From Beverwykella pulmonaria (taxonomy: Eukaryota > Ascomycota > Dothideomycetes > Pleosporales > Melanommataceae): a stretch of DNA of 64,000 nucleotides. The stretch lies in contig BCHH01000007.1 in assembly GCA_001599595.1 (NCBI GenBank), forward strand, positions 1,829,785 through 1,893,784, read 5' to 3'. The position numbers and the translations under genes are program-made. Under the pieces are notes generated by a model, which made no database searches, was not told the origin of the DNA, and saw only the letters and a program-made list of their open reading frames with translations. Positions within the stretch are counted from its first letter, which is position 1; each line of letters begins with the position of its first letter. Shown in pieces: positions 12,625 to 25,762 of this stretch.

Positions 12625-13227
12625 GGGATGACGGACGTGGGAGAGCTTGGTGGACGATGCATGTGTGAGTCGAGTCGAGTCGAGTCTGTCTTTACCTCGC
12701 TGTCTACCTACCTGCTACTCGCGTCTTTGCGTTCTCGAACGCCCTAAATTGAAAACCAATCACTCTTTTACACCTCTGCGATTTGCCAGAAAATGTGTTT
12801 CGGACTCCGGCCACTACGTCCAGGAGCGCATTCTCTCTTGAATGCATTCCCCTACATTACTGGCTTTTAGTATTTACTATCTGGAGAGAAGTATGTATCC
12901 AAGCAAACTTTCTAGTGCTTGAGCCTTTGTCTAGCAGACACGGTATATCATCTCCTCCGTGCATAACCACCAAAGAGGAAGGAAACCGTTCTGGGGTGTG
13001 TAGTGTATACACGATCCAACACTTGATCAGCAAAGCATATCCTTAGTACACATTCTGAATTTCACATGCGTGAAACACATGCATACGCGCCAAACCAAAT
13101 GTCATATCCTGAACCATACGCATGTAGAGTAAATGCAAGCGCTAAATTAAGTCCCACACCCCCAACTATGTCTATATTCTCTTGAAATCTAGCCTCATGT
13201 TCACTCACTCACACTCATCTACCCACC
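12625..13227. other. Intergenic between convergent THI4 and GNAT gene
   Basis: About 600 bp, with a small GAGTC microrepeat (about 12667-12686) just after THI4. No gene recognised. Confidence 0.5.
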
Positions 13228-14080
13228 CTACACCCTCTTATTCGACTCCTGCCTCTCATACCCCTCCGGCCACCAAACCATCGGCCAAATCGTGGCTCCC
13301 TTCCCACCCTTCTTCTCATCTCCACGCTCATCACACTTACCGCGTCCAATAACCAACGCACCTACCTCCTCCCCCTTACTCTCCACATCGACCCACCCGG
13401 CCTTCGCGTAAACCCTCCTACTCTCCGGCGTGGTCGCCTCAAGCCAAATCGGCTTCCCCACCCTCTGTGCTTCCTCCTTCAACTCCCCCAATAACACTGG
13501 GCAGAGCCCCTTGCCCCGAAATTTTTCATCCGTGGCAATCATAAGGACGTAGTAATACTCTTCACCGGGGGCGAACGTAGCTTTTTTGGCACGGGAGGGG
13601 GTAGATGGGTACTCAAAGACGACACGTTTGAGACGCTCGATGCCCAGGTCCCAGAGTAAACGCAGGACGCCCAGTCGTACAAGCTTGAGCCAGCCGAGGA
13701 AGCCGAGCGCATCGGCGGCTTTTCCGGGGGGCATCACCACGGCGGCGCATTGGAAGCTTGGGTCTCCCTCTTTTCTTTCCTCGCCTCCTTGCCGAGTTTC
13801 AGTAGAGGATTCGTAGAAGGTGGCATTCGAGATAGACGCGGAGATGAAGATGAAGTGAAAAAGTCGGTGGCGGAGAGCGTGCTCAGTGGTAGATGTGGGT
13901 GCATTGTTGAGGAAGTAATGCATTATGGGATCCGTAGAGAAGGCGGCTGCAAGGGTGTCGGTGGTGCGGGAAATGTAGTCTTGGAGGATGTTAGAATGTG
14001 GTATTGGAGGAGGGTGAGAGAGGATTAGGTTAGGTACCTGTGCCACAAGACTTTGTGACTTGGATTTGGGGTTGTGCCAT
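13228..14080 (-). CDS. GNAT-family N-acetyltransferase
   Basis: Transfers an acetyl group from acetyl-CoA to an unknown amine. I place the start at the ATG 14080-14078, with exon 1 14080-14038, a 58-nt intron 14037-13980 (donor GTACCT, CTAAC branch site, CAAG acceptor) and exon 2 13979-13228; 264 aa in frame. Without this intron the open frame has no ATG near its start, only GTG. The acetyl-CoA site is clear: YYYVLMIATDEKFRGKGLCP has motif A (R/Q-x-x-G-x-G/A as KFRGKGL), followed by LLGELKEEAQRVGKPIWLEATTP and the motif-B-like SRRVYAKAGW. The C-terminal tail is charged and ends in a Trp-rich PMVWWPEGY. No signal peptide. Confidence 0.82.
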
Positions 14081-17000
14081 TTTGGAGAGGAGATGTAAGG
14101 TTGTATAAAGAGAAAAAAGGAATTGGGAGTTGGAATTGGAATTGGAGTTCAAGTTGAGGTTTGACTTGGGTCTGTCGTGCGAATTAATGTTAGGCGATGA
14201 GGACTCTAATGCAACAGCGGCAGAAGAGGCGTTCGTGTCGCAAATTTATATAGATTCTCGTACGATATGCTAGTGATATGATAAAGAAGTAGGATTGATG
14301 TGGTTGATGGTCTGTGTTCCTTCTCATTGCGACCTTGTCGACGCAAATATATACAATCTTCAACCCTCATGGCGCTGTGGCTATAGTATGCATGGTATGC
14401 GTGGAGACGGGATGCGCGGAGTGCGTTCGCAAAACCTAACGAATATCCTTCTTGGCAGACACCTTATCCAAACGGGCGAATAAGATGACATCCTAAAGAG
14501 GCTTTTTTTCCCTCTGTAAGCAGCTTACAAAGTTGCATATTTTCGATACACGCTAGCCGGCTTAGTTCTAAGAATCGCGATGGCACAGTCATGAAGATCA
14601 AGGGAATGACGAGAAGGCGAAATTGCTGCATTTCATCCTTGAAAAGAAGATTTTGAGAGTAGTACTCAAGATATCAGTATGGCACCCAAATGAAGTATTA
14701 TGCTTGACATGAAACGACCAAGATTCCTCCACAGTTTTTTGCAAGGACTAAGTTATATGGTATATGCTATAATTTACTGTTGTGTGGTTATACTTGTATG
14801 AACTTTCTCTTATCCTGTACGAGACAGCGCTAGGTTCATGAAGCGACTGAAAGCAAGGAGGGAGGGGAAAGCAAGAAGCAGAATGAATAAGTGAGAAGAA
14901 AGCTCCTATTACAGCAATACTGGTAGAAGCTCAAATGCATGTATATTAGGAGTTTTGAGAAGACGATATGGAGTTAATGAGAGAAGAAAAAACATGTTTC
15001 GCGCGATGATTCGCAGCTTACAATGATGCTCGAGCACTCGACTATCAAATAGTTTGAGGCGCATTAGAGCTTTGGTCAAACAACATAGTTGAGAGGTAAG
15101 GTCGAATCTTCGCCCACTTATCCGTTCACATTCTATCAGATCAGTAGCTGAGAGAACGGGGTTGAGATTTACTAATCCAGTGCTCCGTTGCAGGCCTGTT
15201 GTTAATCGCAATTGTCCGATTCAGTGTAGGATGGTCTTGCCTACTCGAGCAATTCTGCCGATAGGCCAGGAAGAGCAATTCAGTCCTTCACTATCGTGCT
15301 GCATGCACTCAATGAGGCTGGGACCAAACAGCAGAAGCAGTACCGAGGTCTTATGATTGGCAATGAGCAGTCCCAAGTGGCACTTCGTTGAGGTTTCGAA
15401 TCGACATAGCACCTATTTCCAGCCCTCTGGTCCATCTCTTCCATGACTCTCGGATCCTCCCAGACGATCTTACTCCGTCTCTTATAAATTCCTCTGACTC
15501 GTCATCCAGATCAAGGCAACGCCCAAACCCGCCAAAACCGCCACAGCACGGATCATGAGCAACCCGATCCGCAAGCACGAGCCCCTGCATGTGTTCACCC
15601 CGCACCACAATATTGATAAGAATATCTTTTGGGAGGGGTAGCAGTGCGATGGTGGGGCAGGTCGATAGAACTGACTCAGGCTGTCCTCGTGATGCCATGT
15701 GAGGACCAACTAGTGAGGGAATTCGTTCTAGAGGTGGGTGTCGCATGAATCGACATGGGCGATTATTTCAGGAACAGGAAACGGGTAGTTTCGGGTCTGC
15801 GTTCGTGATAGCTGGTAGAATTATATTGGGAACCAAAGCTGTTGTTTTAGAGTTGGCGGGTGACAGTGTTCCGGTTGCGTGTTGAGGACACTGAAGAGTA
15901 GCAAGAGTCAGAATGAAAGAAGCGGGAAGGTAGTCGAGAATAATGTCCCGACAACTTGGATTGAGGCGGAACGTCGAGACAAGCTACTGGAAACTGTTAA
16001 CACTTCTATTTATTGTAACGAAGTGTCACCTGTGGTATACTGGAGGATTTGGTGGTCGTGCAAAAGTCGTTGTAGCCTCTGTTACCCCACAGCTAGGTGC
16101 TTAGTGACTATCATGAATTGCCAACCTCAGGTTCGACGAGGCTGTAACCTGACGCAAGGAGAGAAAAATTGGTCCGACGAAGGAAGCCAATATGTGAATA
16201 TGTGCAAATGAGGTTAGGGGCCCGTGTCGGTGTTCGCATTCGGGTCGGTTGATAATAGCTTCAAACAGCTTTCTGGTACCTTTCATGCAAGACATCGAAA
16301 CTCTGGAACGGCGCCAGGCTGCAGAACATGGAGTCGGGACACCGAATGCTTGAACGGTGAGCGGTGAGCAAGTCAAACGTCGACGTTTCGGTGCGCTGGG
16401 TTTGCGAATGCGTTCGCGGTACGTCCTGCAGGCGATGGCGTTTACTCTGACAGAACGGAGGAATGCGGATTAGGAAGAGCTCAGGTTGTATGACACGCAA
16501 ATTAAATGCTGTAGCACTGCTTCAAACCCATCCCAGACCGCGAGGCTTTTACGTCCAATATAGTGCAACTAAAGTGTTCTTTGATAACCTGTCAGAAAAT
16601 GGCGTTGTGAGCTTTTAGAGGGGGGAATGTGGTATCGCTCCAGCCTTGTGGAACATGTATGGAGAGCATAATTGCCATTGTCTTTTAGGGGGTTTTTACA
16701 GACGCACACAGTGTGACAACGAACTGGGACTAGAGGCTATGCTTGTGGCATGCGGTACCTGATGAATGTTAGGTCACATGCGGGCATTCTGAGCGACAGT
16801 CCTCATGGCGGAAGAGCTGAGCTGGTCGTTTGGTGGGTGCAGCTTTTCCGGTTTGTGAACATACCGATCGCCGGAATCTTGGGTGCGTTCTCCCATGTCA
16901 TCCCACCCGGCACGATGAAACAAGACCGTAGTGCTTGTCTTCCCGAGTGTGTCAGAGCTGTGGCTTGCGGAACTCGATACATGAACTAGGTGATTGACGA

Positions 17001-18591
17001 AAGCAGCGGACAGGCTGGAGGGCATTTAGCCCAAATGAGCTGATTGTCCTCGGTTGCACTTGTATTGCGCGCATATTGATGGGCGAGGTCGAGGTCGAAC
17101 ATGTTTGATATGGATCGAAACGTCCGTTGGTCAGCGTGGTGCGAGCATATTGCTCCTCCTCCTCTCATTTCCTTATTACGGGCCGTGGTCTGGCAGGCAG
17201 GTCAAAGACGGACACGTGTTTGGCACGCCTGGAACTGAAACAAGCTCATAGCCCTAGTGGCGGTGCTGTTAGCTAATGCCTGTCTGCTAAACAGGCACCT
17301 CGTTCAATGTTTCCCAATCAGCCGCTGGGTAGGCGTACCTGCGTCGTATGAGAGATGAACTCAGATGACGAGGGGTGCTGATAGCGGCGGCGGTTGACAG
17401 GTGACTCTCCCCCCGTTTAGACGCAGCAGCTTATCTATTTCGGGAGGACGGTGGGGAGGGGCTCCTCTCCAAGATCCCGATGCAGTCATCCGCCTTGCCT
17501 GCTTGGGAGGGCGAGCTCGTGTCTCCGTCAAATGGGAGTGTTCCTGGGCGTGGTCTTAGCGTTGCCGCGCTGCCCTGGGGTTGGTTGCAATTGATGGCGT
17601 GCAGGCCTCCTGGGCTCAGGGTGTGCGACGACAGAGAGTGATACGGCGGGCAACAATTGCGTGCGCCGCCACGCCCTCCACACGCGCCGGCAACAGGTGT
17701 TCATGGACTAAGGGGATTGGGGGGATTGCGAGAGCACGATATCTGGCTGTATCTGGCTGCGCGGTATTGGCTAGCGGCGCAAACCGTCGGATCGCCTGCG
17801 ATGTGGAGAGGCGTCGTGATCACTCGCTGGACGTGCGCTCGCTTTGACCCATTGGGCCTGGCGCCGCGGTGAAGGGCCAGGGTCAGCAGTGTCGAGCGTC
17901 GTTTCAAGTCTCCGCTGTTGGCGCGTTGCGTTGCGCAGCGGCTGATGGACCTGCGATGGCGGCGCTGGCGTTGGGGAGTTGGTGTTCGGTGAGTGAGCGG
18001 CTCGTTTTGCTCACCACGGCGCGAGAACGAGAGCCACCGCGGCAGCAAGAACTTGCAGGCGCGCCAGCCCGCACACCCAAGTGCCGTCTGCCGTCTGCGT
18101 CTGTGCGAGAGGAGCGCGGGCGTCGATGATTTGGTGTGCGTGAAGTCTGGCGGAAGACCCTGGCGCTCGGACCACGACCTCTGGTCTTGCTGATCCCTCT
18201 ACTAATCCTCCACACACACTAGAGCGTGCGAGAGCGAACGTCCACCACCAACACTATTACCACCACCACCGTCGATTCACCTGCTCGGCATCCGCCCGCC
18301 TCCTCCCTCACCGCCGCCAGCGTGCTGCCTCTCCTCCGTCGCTCGTGCTCAGTGCCTGCGTCTCCATCTCCATCCTCATGTCGCACAAGCTGTAGCGAAG
18401 CTTAGTTTTACGACGTCTTCTGGCCAGTTTGACCGCCCCAGACGCTTCCGCCCTCTGTCCCCATTCACACCGCGGCCGCACGCCCATATACCCCTCGCCC
18501 TCACCTCCCGTCCGCCGACCCTCTTGCGCCTGTCGCCGCCGACGCTCGCCCTCGCCCACACATTCGCCGTTGAGACGGTTGTGCAGCGACA
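14081..18591. other. 4.5-kb gene-poor spacer
   Basis: The longest stretch without a convincing gene in the window. The left 2.5 kb are AT-richer; the right 1.5 kb (about 17.0-18.6 kb) are GC-rich and end in a C/T-rich leader just before the LIM-RhoGAP start. A 131-codon minus ORF at 15351-15746 has no family features and no homologous-looking pattern. The spacer could hold long regulatory DNA for the RhoGAP gene, a fast-evolving gene with small exons, or a non-coding RNA, but I can support none of these. Confidence 0.4.
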
Positions 18592-21500
18592 ATGGACTCG
18601 CCCGGAGGGTATCCAGAGTCCCCGCTGGACCAGGACGATGTCGTGTATCCGTGCAAGGGATGCGGTGAGGTGAGAACAAGACGTGCTCTCCTCCAGCCAT
18701 TTCTGCCGCTGACCCTGTCCGTTCTTCTAGATCCTCGAGGAAGGAAAGGCATTTGAGCTCGGTACGCATTCTTCCATGAGACATTGCGTCCCTCGCGCTC
18801 CTCAGAGGCCACGCAGAAGTACCGATCCAGTATCACTGACATGCTCACAGCTGGGAACCGATGGCACATCGATTGCTTCCGCTGCAACACCTGCGGCACT
18901 CTCCTCGACTCCGATGCCAACCTCCTGCTCCTTGGCGATGGATCGCTGATATGCAATAATTGCACATACAGCTGCAACCATTGCGGCAACAAGATCGAAG
19001 ACTTGGCTATCCTCACCGGCGACCAGGCCTTCTGTGCCAACTGCTTCCGGTGTCGGAACTGCAAGCGCAAGATCGAGAACCTGCGATATGCCCGCACCTC
19101 GCAGGGCATTTTCTGCATGTCGTGCCATGAATCACTCATGGCCCGACGGCGCAAGAAGTCGAAGAAACCACCTTCATCTGCAGGGGTAGCGCCCAAGGTG
19201 GACAAGTCTTTGCCTGCCTTGCCTCCTAGCGCTGCCCCACCGACCTTCACTCCAGACCTCGACACCCCGTCGGACGTCTTTTCTGAGCCGCCGACGGCGG
19301 ACGTCTCTCCCAGGCCGCCTCACCCAAGGAGAAACGACTCGTCTCCCGCCAACTTCAGGCGCGAGGCCTCCCCTGCGTCCCTTGACAGTCGCAAAGGTAG
19401 GTTACGCCGTCCAACCCCATTCATCATAGCATCCCGTAGTCTAACCATCACCCCCCACGCAGAAAATGTTACGCTCCTTCCCAACACGTACAAAGAGGCA
19501 AACAACTCCGAAACATCTGATAATGGAGACGATGGCGCTCTTCTCCCCTTTGCTCTTGATCCGAATACCGCACCGGGCCCCTCTCCGCTTGCCAAGACGA
19601 GCAACAAAGGCATCGAAGGAAAGACGGGACGCGATTACTTCAACAGGCCTTCAGGGAGCCACAGAGATGTGCTCAAAGAGGACAGATCTCGGTCGGCGTC
19701 AGCGGAGCGGCAGCCCAAGAGCCCGCATATCGCATATCAGGAAAAGGGACGGCAAGCATCCGATCATCTGGCAGATACGCTCCGGAAACGCCAGGAGCCT
19801 TCCCAGGAGTCTGCCCCCACTGGTAACGACCGGTCCCGGAGCCAGGTTGCTTCGTCTCCCGCGTCGCAATCGACCGAAGCCTTCAAGTTGCAGGACGTCC
19901 CGAAGAACAAGAAGGCGGAGGCGAGAAAGCAGTCGGATGCGCGGTCACCTTCGCGCAACTCTCCCGCCACAGATTTGACTGGGCGAATGATGAGCCCACA
20001 GCTGGACACCTCGTTGACCTCGTCGCCAACGCCAGAGGATTCACCAGCAACGTCGGGCTCTTCCTATAGCTCCACGCAACGAGTGGAGCGCCCGACACGC
20101 GGAGATTCGCTTGCTAACTCCACACTCAAGTCTACCATCCCTATACCCAGGAAAGAGATGCCCACGGCATCACCTACGACACCAACAGTCTCGCAACCTG
20201 AACGGAAGGGGTCCTCCTCCGGCAATCTCTCCCAACTCAACGGTGGTTACAACATCGCGAGTCCTGTCGACCCCCCTCCAGTGAGGAGTATGCTCGATCC
20301 TCCAGTGCCGCCGCAGCGCTCCGCTGGACGGCCCCCTCCGCCTTCTGCAGACACGTTCACGTCGCCTCGAGCCCCCCCTCACCCGCCACTACCACCACAG
20401 AATCATAAAACAGCCGACTCGGTCAGTACTCTTCACAGTGAAACCTCGCAGAATGTGCTTTCCCCGAACGGCGGTCTACCCCGATATAGCGCCCAGGGCG
20501 ACTTCTCTATGGACGAAGACTTTGCCCGTCTGCTTTCGAGCCAAGAGCAAGAGAAGGAGACTGGTGTACTTCGTAGGGTATCGAACGCAATGTCTAAGAA
20601 GCACAATCGTAGCTTCAGCGATCGAGGACACAAAAAATGGCCCACGAACGGATCCATTGATATCAGCAGCCCCACGATTGCCTCGCCAAACTCGAACGAG
20701 GAGAGTATCAATCTGAGGAATGAGCTGCGCAGGGCTCAACAGCGGATAACTGAGCTTGAGGCTGAAAAGAATGGCCTGCAGGAAAGCGTTCACAGCGCAG
20801 CCGATATCAGGCAAGCGAATACCATGCTCAGAGAAAAACGAAATACCATGGCCGTTTTGGATACCCAGCGGGAAATGGTGATTCGTGAGTTGGAAATTAT
20901 GACCGAGCATCTCAAACGCGCAAAGGAGAACAGCGGTGCCATGGACATCAACCAACTCAAATCGGACATCCTGAAAGACTTTGCAAACTCGCTTCACAAG
21001 CTGAAGGATACCCTCGGAGGGCAAATAGAGGATCTGATATCGAAGCGAACCGAGCTTACCGATGAGATCTCGAACTTGATCCAGATGAAAGACAAAGGGT
21101 TCCAGGAATATGAGTCGCTCAGTGCCCAAAACACGAAACTCTCAAACATGAACCGCGACCTCATTGAATCCATACAAAGGACGCTCAAAGACAACAAACA
21201 GCATAACGGGGGCCAGTCGCTTGATATCGGGCGGACTACAGGAAACGCAAACGGACTGGGGATATATCATCCTCATCACAAGGGCGGCAAGTCGGACCTT
21301 TCCATTGACATACATGGGATGACGCACGAGCACTCGTACTCGAACTTGCACGAAGCTGATAGTGAAGCTACACTGGCTCAGCCACAAGTCGTGAACATTC
21401 GCAAGACTGGAAAGCCAACGACCAAGTTCAACTGGAAGAAGGGCGGCCAAGCAATCACCAAGAACGTCACTAAGGGTTTCAAGGGCGCTTTTGGGCCTTC

Positions 21501-22505
21501 GGAGCCAAGGCGCGAAGACGAGTACAACATCAAGGTTATCGGCACTCCCTACGGATCCACTCATTCGCAGCCCGATATGGCCTCCATGGCGTCAATGGCA
21601 ACAATTACAAGTTCGCAAAGATCAAAGGACGTTGAAACTCCACGTGGCTGGTTTGGCGGCAAGGCAGGCAATAGTAATGGCAGGCCAGGGCAGGATCGCT
21701 TGAAAGGTCTGCAGCAAAACAACAGCAGCAGCACTAATCTCGCCGGGGAAGACAGCTCGGTGCTCTATGGTTCCGATCTCACTGCTCGATGCGAGTTCGA
21801 AAAACGCGTTATACCAGCGGTTGTCAGTCGATGCATAGAAGAGGTGGAGCTGCGAGGTAAGTCATTGTCGATCATCCGTAATGTTACATGTGTTCTGACT
21901 CTTTACCTAGGGATGGATGTTGAAGGTGTCTATCGCAAGAGTGGTGCCGCTTCTCAAGTCACTCAAGTACGAAATGGATTCGAGAAGAGTTCCGAGTATG
22001 ACATCTCGGATCCAGATTTAGATATTCATGCGGTTACCTCTGCATTGAAGAACTATTTCCGCAGGCTTCCGATCCCACTTATCACATTTGATGTCTACGA
22101 TCAATTCTTAGAAGCAGGCCGTAAGTCGCTCATCGTTCATGCTTGCGATCGTACTAACTTTGATGACAGAAATCGAAGATCAGCAACAAAAGACAAAGGC
22201 AATGCTGGCTGCAATCAACGAAGTACCCCGTGCCCATCGGGATTGCCTCCAATTTTTGGTATTCCACTTATCTCGTGTGATTGGGCACGCTAAAGACAAC
22301 TTGGTACGTCTACCTCTTATTCAAAAATATATATGCCTCTCTAACAATTTGCTAGATGACACCGCTCAATCTCGCTGTCGTTTTCGCCCCGACTATCATG
22401 CGGCCCATGGACATTCAACGTGAATTGACGGACGTCTCCCACCAACGAATCGCAGTCCAAGCGCTCTTGGAGAACTACAAGCACATCTTTGGCGCCGACG
22501 AGTAA
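18592..22505 (+). CDS. LIM-LIM-coiled-coil-RhoGAP protein (Rga1/Rga2-like)
   Basis: GTPase-activating protein for a Rho/Cdc42-type GTPase in cell polarity. Seven exons: 18592-18669, 18731-18761, 18851-19396, 19463-21856, 21911-22120, 22170-22303 and 22356-22505; 1,180 aa. Two introns (66 and 54 nt) are multiples of three without stops, so a naive ORF reads through them. LIM1 spans about residues 21-75 (CKGCGE ... CFRCNTC ... CNNC), LIM2 about 79-130 (CNHCG ... CFRCRNC ... CMSC). A long Ser/Pro-rich linker follows, then a coiled coil (about 620-760), a basic patch (KFNWKKGGQAITKNVTKGFK) and a RhoGAP domain from about 985 to the end, with the arginine finger in GVYRKSG and HLSRVIGHAKDN plus NLAVVFAPTIMRP. 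Domain order matches fungal Rga1/Rga2 rather than the three-LIM Lrg1. Confidence 0.93.
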
Positions 22506-23567
22506 GAGAAGGAGATCTTTCGAGCTTTGTACTGTGCTCTTCCGCACGTTTTGAATACCCCTGAATTTGATGGCGATCCTCTGCGCACCTTTGGTAACCC
22601 TTTACAACCCTTGTAATACACCGTTCGTGCCATTGACGTCCGATGGTAACGACGGCCCTCTTCCGCTCCCACGCCATCATCCACCGACATTTACTTCTTT
22701 GTAGATGCGCAGAGGTTACCACGCCATTAGCTTGAACTTGAAACCCGATTTACTCAGCTTCTTGCCCCCCTTTTCACTTCCGAGAAACAAAATTGCAAGC
22801 TTCCCAGATACAGAGACAGCATCAGTGTTGTTGTTTCTTCCCCTTTCCTCCACGCCCACGATGCCATGAACAAAAAGATTCCCCCTCCCCATTTTGAGTT
22901 TTCACATTTCTCTTCTTACGATCATTTGACAACCTCTGGTGGTTGGTGGCGTTTTTGCGGAGTTCGTTCACGAAGCTTGGCCATGTTGTGCTTGTCGTTG
23001 TCGTTTGTATGATAATTTCTTCTTCGATTCGATATTTCCATCGATGCTCTGCGGCAATTTTTTCCTCTTACTCAGAGGGAAGGATGAAGCGGAATACGGG
23101 AACACGATCAATGCGCAATGTGGCGTGGTGGGCTGTTCTTTCTTATTATACCCTTGAGGGTCGAGCACTTTTTTCAAACTGCTTTTTGTCTTCTTACGCT
23201 GGATAGGGTTGAGTAGGGTTGTAAATGGAGACGGTAGGAGGGGAAGAGTTGAATGAATATGTGCCTGAGAGCCCATTTGAAAATTTTGAATTACTCGGAG
23301 CGTGCTCTGCCGTGCCTGCAATGTGACCAGCTCGGCAAATGATTGTGCTTCAGAGGTACGCCAGGGGCTGGTGTTGGCGCACGGACCGGCGATCCACATA
23401 TCCGAAAGTGGTCAAGTGTACGCTGCCTTTCTGTATTCGTTGCGCCGTCAATATTCTCTGCTATGCCTGGAGGACTGCTTTCCTCTTAATTTTCTCATTC
23501 TCCCTTGCGCTCTCCCTACATACGACGGCTTAAGACGTTGAAAGTCGAACTCGAATTGATACCAAAG
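22506..23567. other. Intergenic, nothing recognised
   Basis: About 1.06 kb after the RhoGAP stop, containing its 3' UTR and the promoter of the Zn2Cys6 gene. ORFs on both strands are low-complexity and unsupported. Confidence 0.5.
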
Positions 23568-24935
23568 ATGCCAACAGGTTCGAGGAAGACTCATATCAAA
23601 TCGAGGAACGGATGCGGACAGTGCAAGGCTCGAAGAAAGAAGGCACGTGTAATTTTTTTCTTGCATATCCCGGGCAGTGCATAGGCGAATAGCGCTAGGT
23701 ATTCACGCACTTGAACAGGGCGTACTTGGCTCCATTGAACAAGAGCTGATCTCGAAACCGTGATCTAGTGTGATCAGAAGCCACCAAGCTGTAGGAATTG
23801 TCAAAGATGGGGTGTGATATGCGACTACACTGCATTAAGCGCAGCGGTTCAACGAATATCCAATGCGGCCTTTGCACCGTATGTGCCTTCTCGCGCCAGT
23901 GAGCATCACGTGCGTACTGACCATACTTACAGTCCCAATCACAGCATGAATGTGTCCCTCGCTCCTCCGCCTCCGTCACTGTCGCTTGGCTTCCGAGATC
24001 TGGAACTACTGCATCACTACGCGACACAAGCATCTCTGACTCTCTCGGCGGAAGAGACCCTGTCCATATGGCAAACCAATGTACCGGAAGAAGCAAAAAC
24101 GCATGCATTTCTCATGAGCAGTGTTCTCGCGCTATCCGCACTACACATTTCCTACGTTTGCCCATGGATGCGTGACCGTTACTTTGACATGGCGAACCAG
24201 CAGCACAGGCAAGCTTTAGCCTCGTTCCGATCGTCAGTTGCAGCAATCACGACAGACAACGGTAGTGCGGTCACGGCCTTCTCTTTCCTTACTGTCGTGT
24301 TTTCCATCAGTCTCCCTGTTATATACGGCTTCGCCAGCACACCCTACCCAACATCGACGTTCATCGACGTGCTCCAAGTCCTGCGAAGGGCATGGTTGGC
24401 CATGGAATCCGTTTTGCCGGGCATTGAAAAGGGAGCATTAGGGCCGCTCATCAAGCAACCGCTCAAAGGCAAGAGGACTTGTCATATGCATACCAAGGGA
24501 AATGAGGTGCTCGTCTACCTCGAGAATTTTAATGAGACTTCTAGCGAACCTAACCATCACAAAGCAATTTACCGAGACGCTCTTGCTGCCCTGGTGAAGT
24601 TCTTCACCGAAATCCCAGACAAGCCGCCGTCGTGGGGCAACTCGCTGATATGGCTAACTGTCGTGTCGGGCGAGTATTTCGAACTGCTCCGAGAGAGACG
24701 GCCCTTCGCCTTGATCCTGCTGGCACACTGGTGTGTACCAGTCTATCGATCACCCAGTCTGTGGTTCAACACGTGGGCGCAGAATATCGTCGCCGATATA
24801 ATGACGATGCTGGATGAGGAGCTTCGAGACGCAGTGAGCTGGCCTGCGGAACAAGTCGGCCTCGTTCCGTGCGAATTACATCCAATATCGTGTGTGTGTT
24901 TGGAGTGTTCCCCTCTTGCCCCGAGCGCATATTGA
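23568..24935 (+). CDS. Zn2Cys6 transcription factor
   Basis: Fungal-specific DNA-binding regulator. Exon 1 23568-23642, exon 2 23769-24935, 413 aa. The binuclear zinc cluster has cysteines 16, 19, 26, 33, 36 and 43, i.e. the textbook C-x2-C-x6-C-x6-C-x2-C-x6-C, but only if the 126-nt intron starts with GC (AAG/GCACGT) and ends at TAG/TGT. A GT donor six bases later (CGT/GTAATT) also keeps the frame but would insert two residues and spoil the spacing. The rest (GFRDLELLHHYATQASLTLS, KTHAFLMSSVLALSALHIS) is the middle-homology type seen in Upc2/sterol-regulator-like factors: a short protein with a helical ligand-responsive body. The C-terminal ~30 residues look atypical and might hide a last intron. 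Confidence 0.8.
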
Positions 24936-25762
24936 GCAGGATCTGGTGCAGCGATCTTGGTATAGATGCTACTATAATGAACTTCTTACGGGAAGCATGT
25001 GGGAACGAAGTAAAACCCTTCCTACCTCTTGCTAGGATCGCCCACGGATTAGCTCATGCACTTGGCAACGTCGACTGTATATCAACCGCTTTCGCAATTT
25101 GTTTCGCATGAACTTTACAACGAGATTCCTCGGCGCCCTTGCCCCAGATCTCAGCATTGTTAAAGCTTGTTTCTACAATCTGCCCAGGGTGATGTGCCTG
25201 GATCATGCGCTTACGGGCGCTAACTTCTTTTGGCAATCCTCTTCTCGGCCGACCATTCATTGACCAATCACAATCGCGACCTGCAGTGTACTGTGTATAT
25301 TCGCCGCTAGCTTTCATCACCCTGTGGCTATCAACTTTCACCGAGCCTAATTGGGCGTTACACAGGCACCCAATTTATTGTAATTGAACATTTGCCGGTC
25401 TTCCCGTTTTGACGTCAATGTTCGACTTTCTAATTGCGGACGAAGAGGACAGCTTGGCACAACGTGGGCGTTAATATAAGTTAATTCAAAAGGTGGGTAG
25501 CTTCAACTGTGGAGCTAGAGCTAAAGCCGGGGGCAATACAAGAGGTGAATCACCTTACCTAGGGTGATGGGTCCACGCCGAAGTTGAGAGAAGCAAAAAC
25601 TTTCACCTGTGGGCATACTGCTGCACCACGCACGACATCTTAAGTACTTAAGTACTTCGAAGCTCTACCAGACACACAACCTTGACGCAACCAACTTTCC
25701 AATTCGAAATCAACCTCCAGCTACAAACTTTTGCCCTCGAGACAATCCACGACAGCAATCCC
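24936..25762. other. Intergenic, nothing recognised
   Basis: About 830 bp before the secreted-protein gene. The last 150 bp contain AAGTACTTAAGTACTT (25641-25656), a perfect 16-bp direct/palindromic motif, then a C/A-rich leader. No gene. Confidence 0.45.

Noticed and set aside
15351..15746. 131-codon minus ORF in the large spacer
   Set aside because: No recognisable domain, odd composition and no plausible splice partners; kept only as a note.
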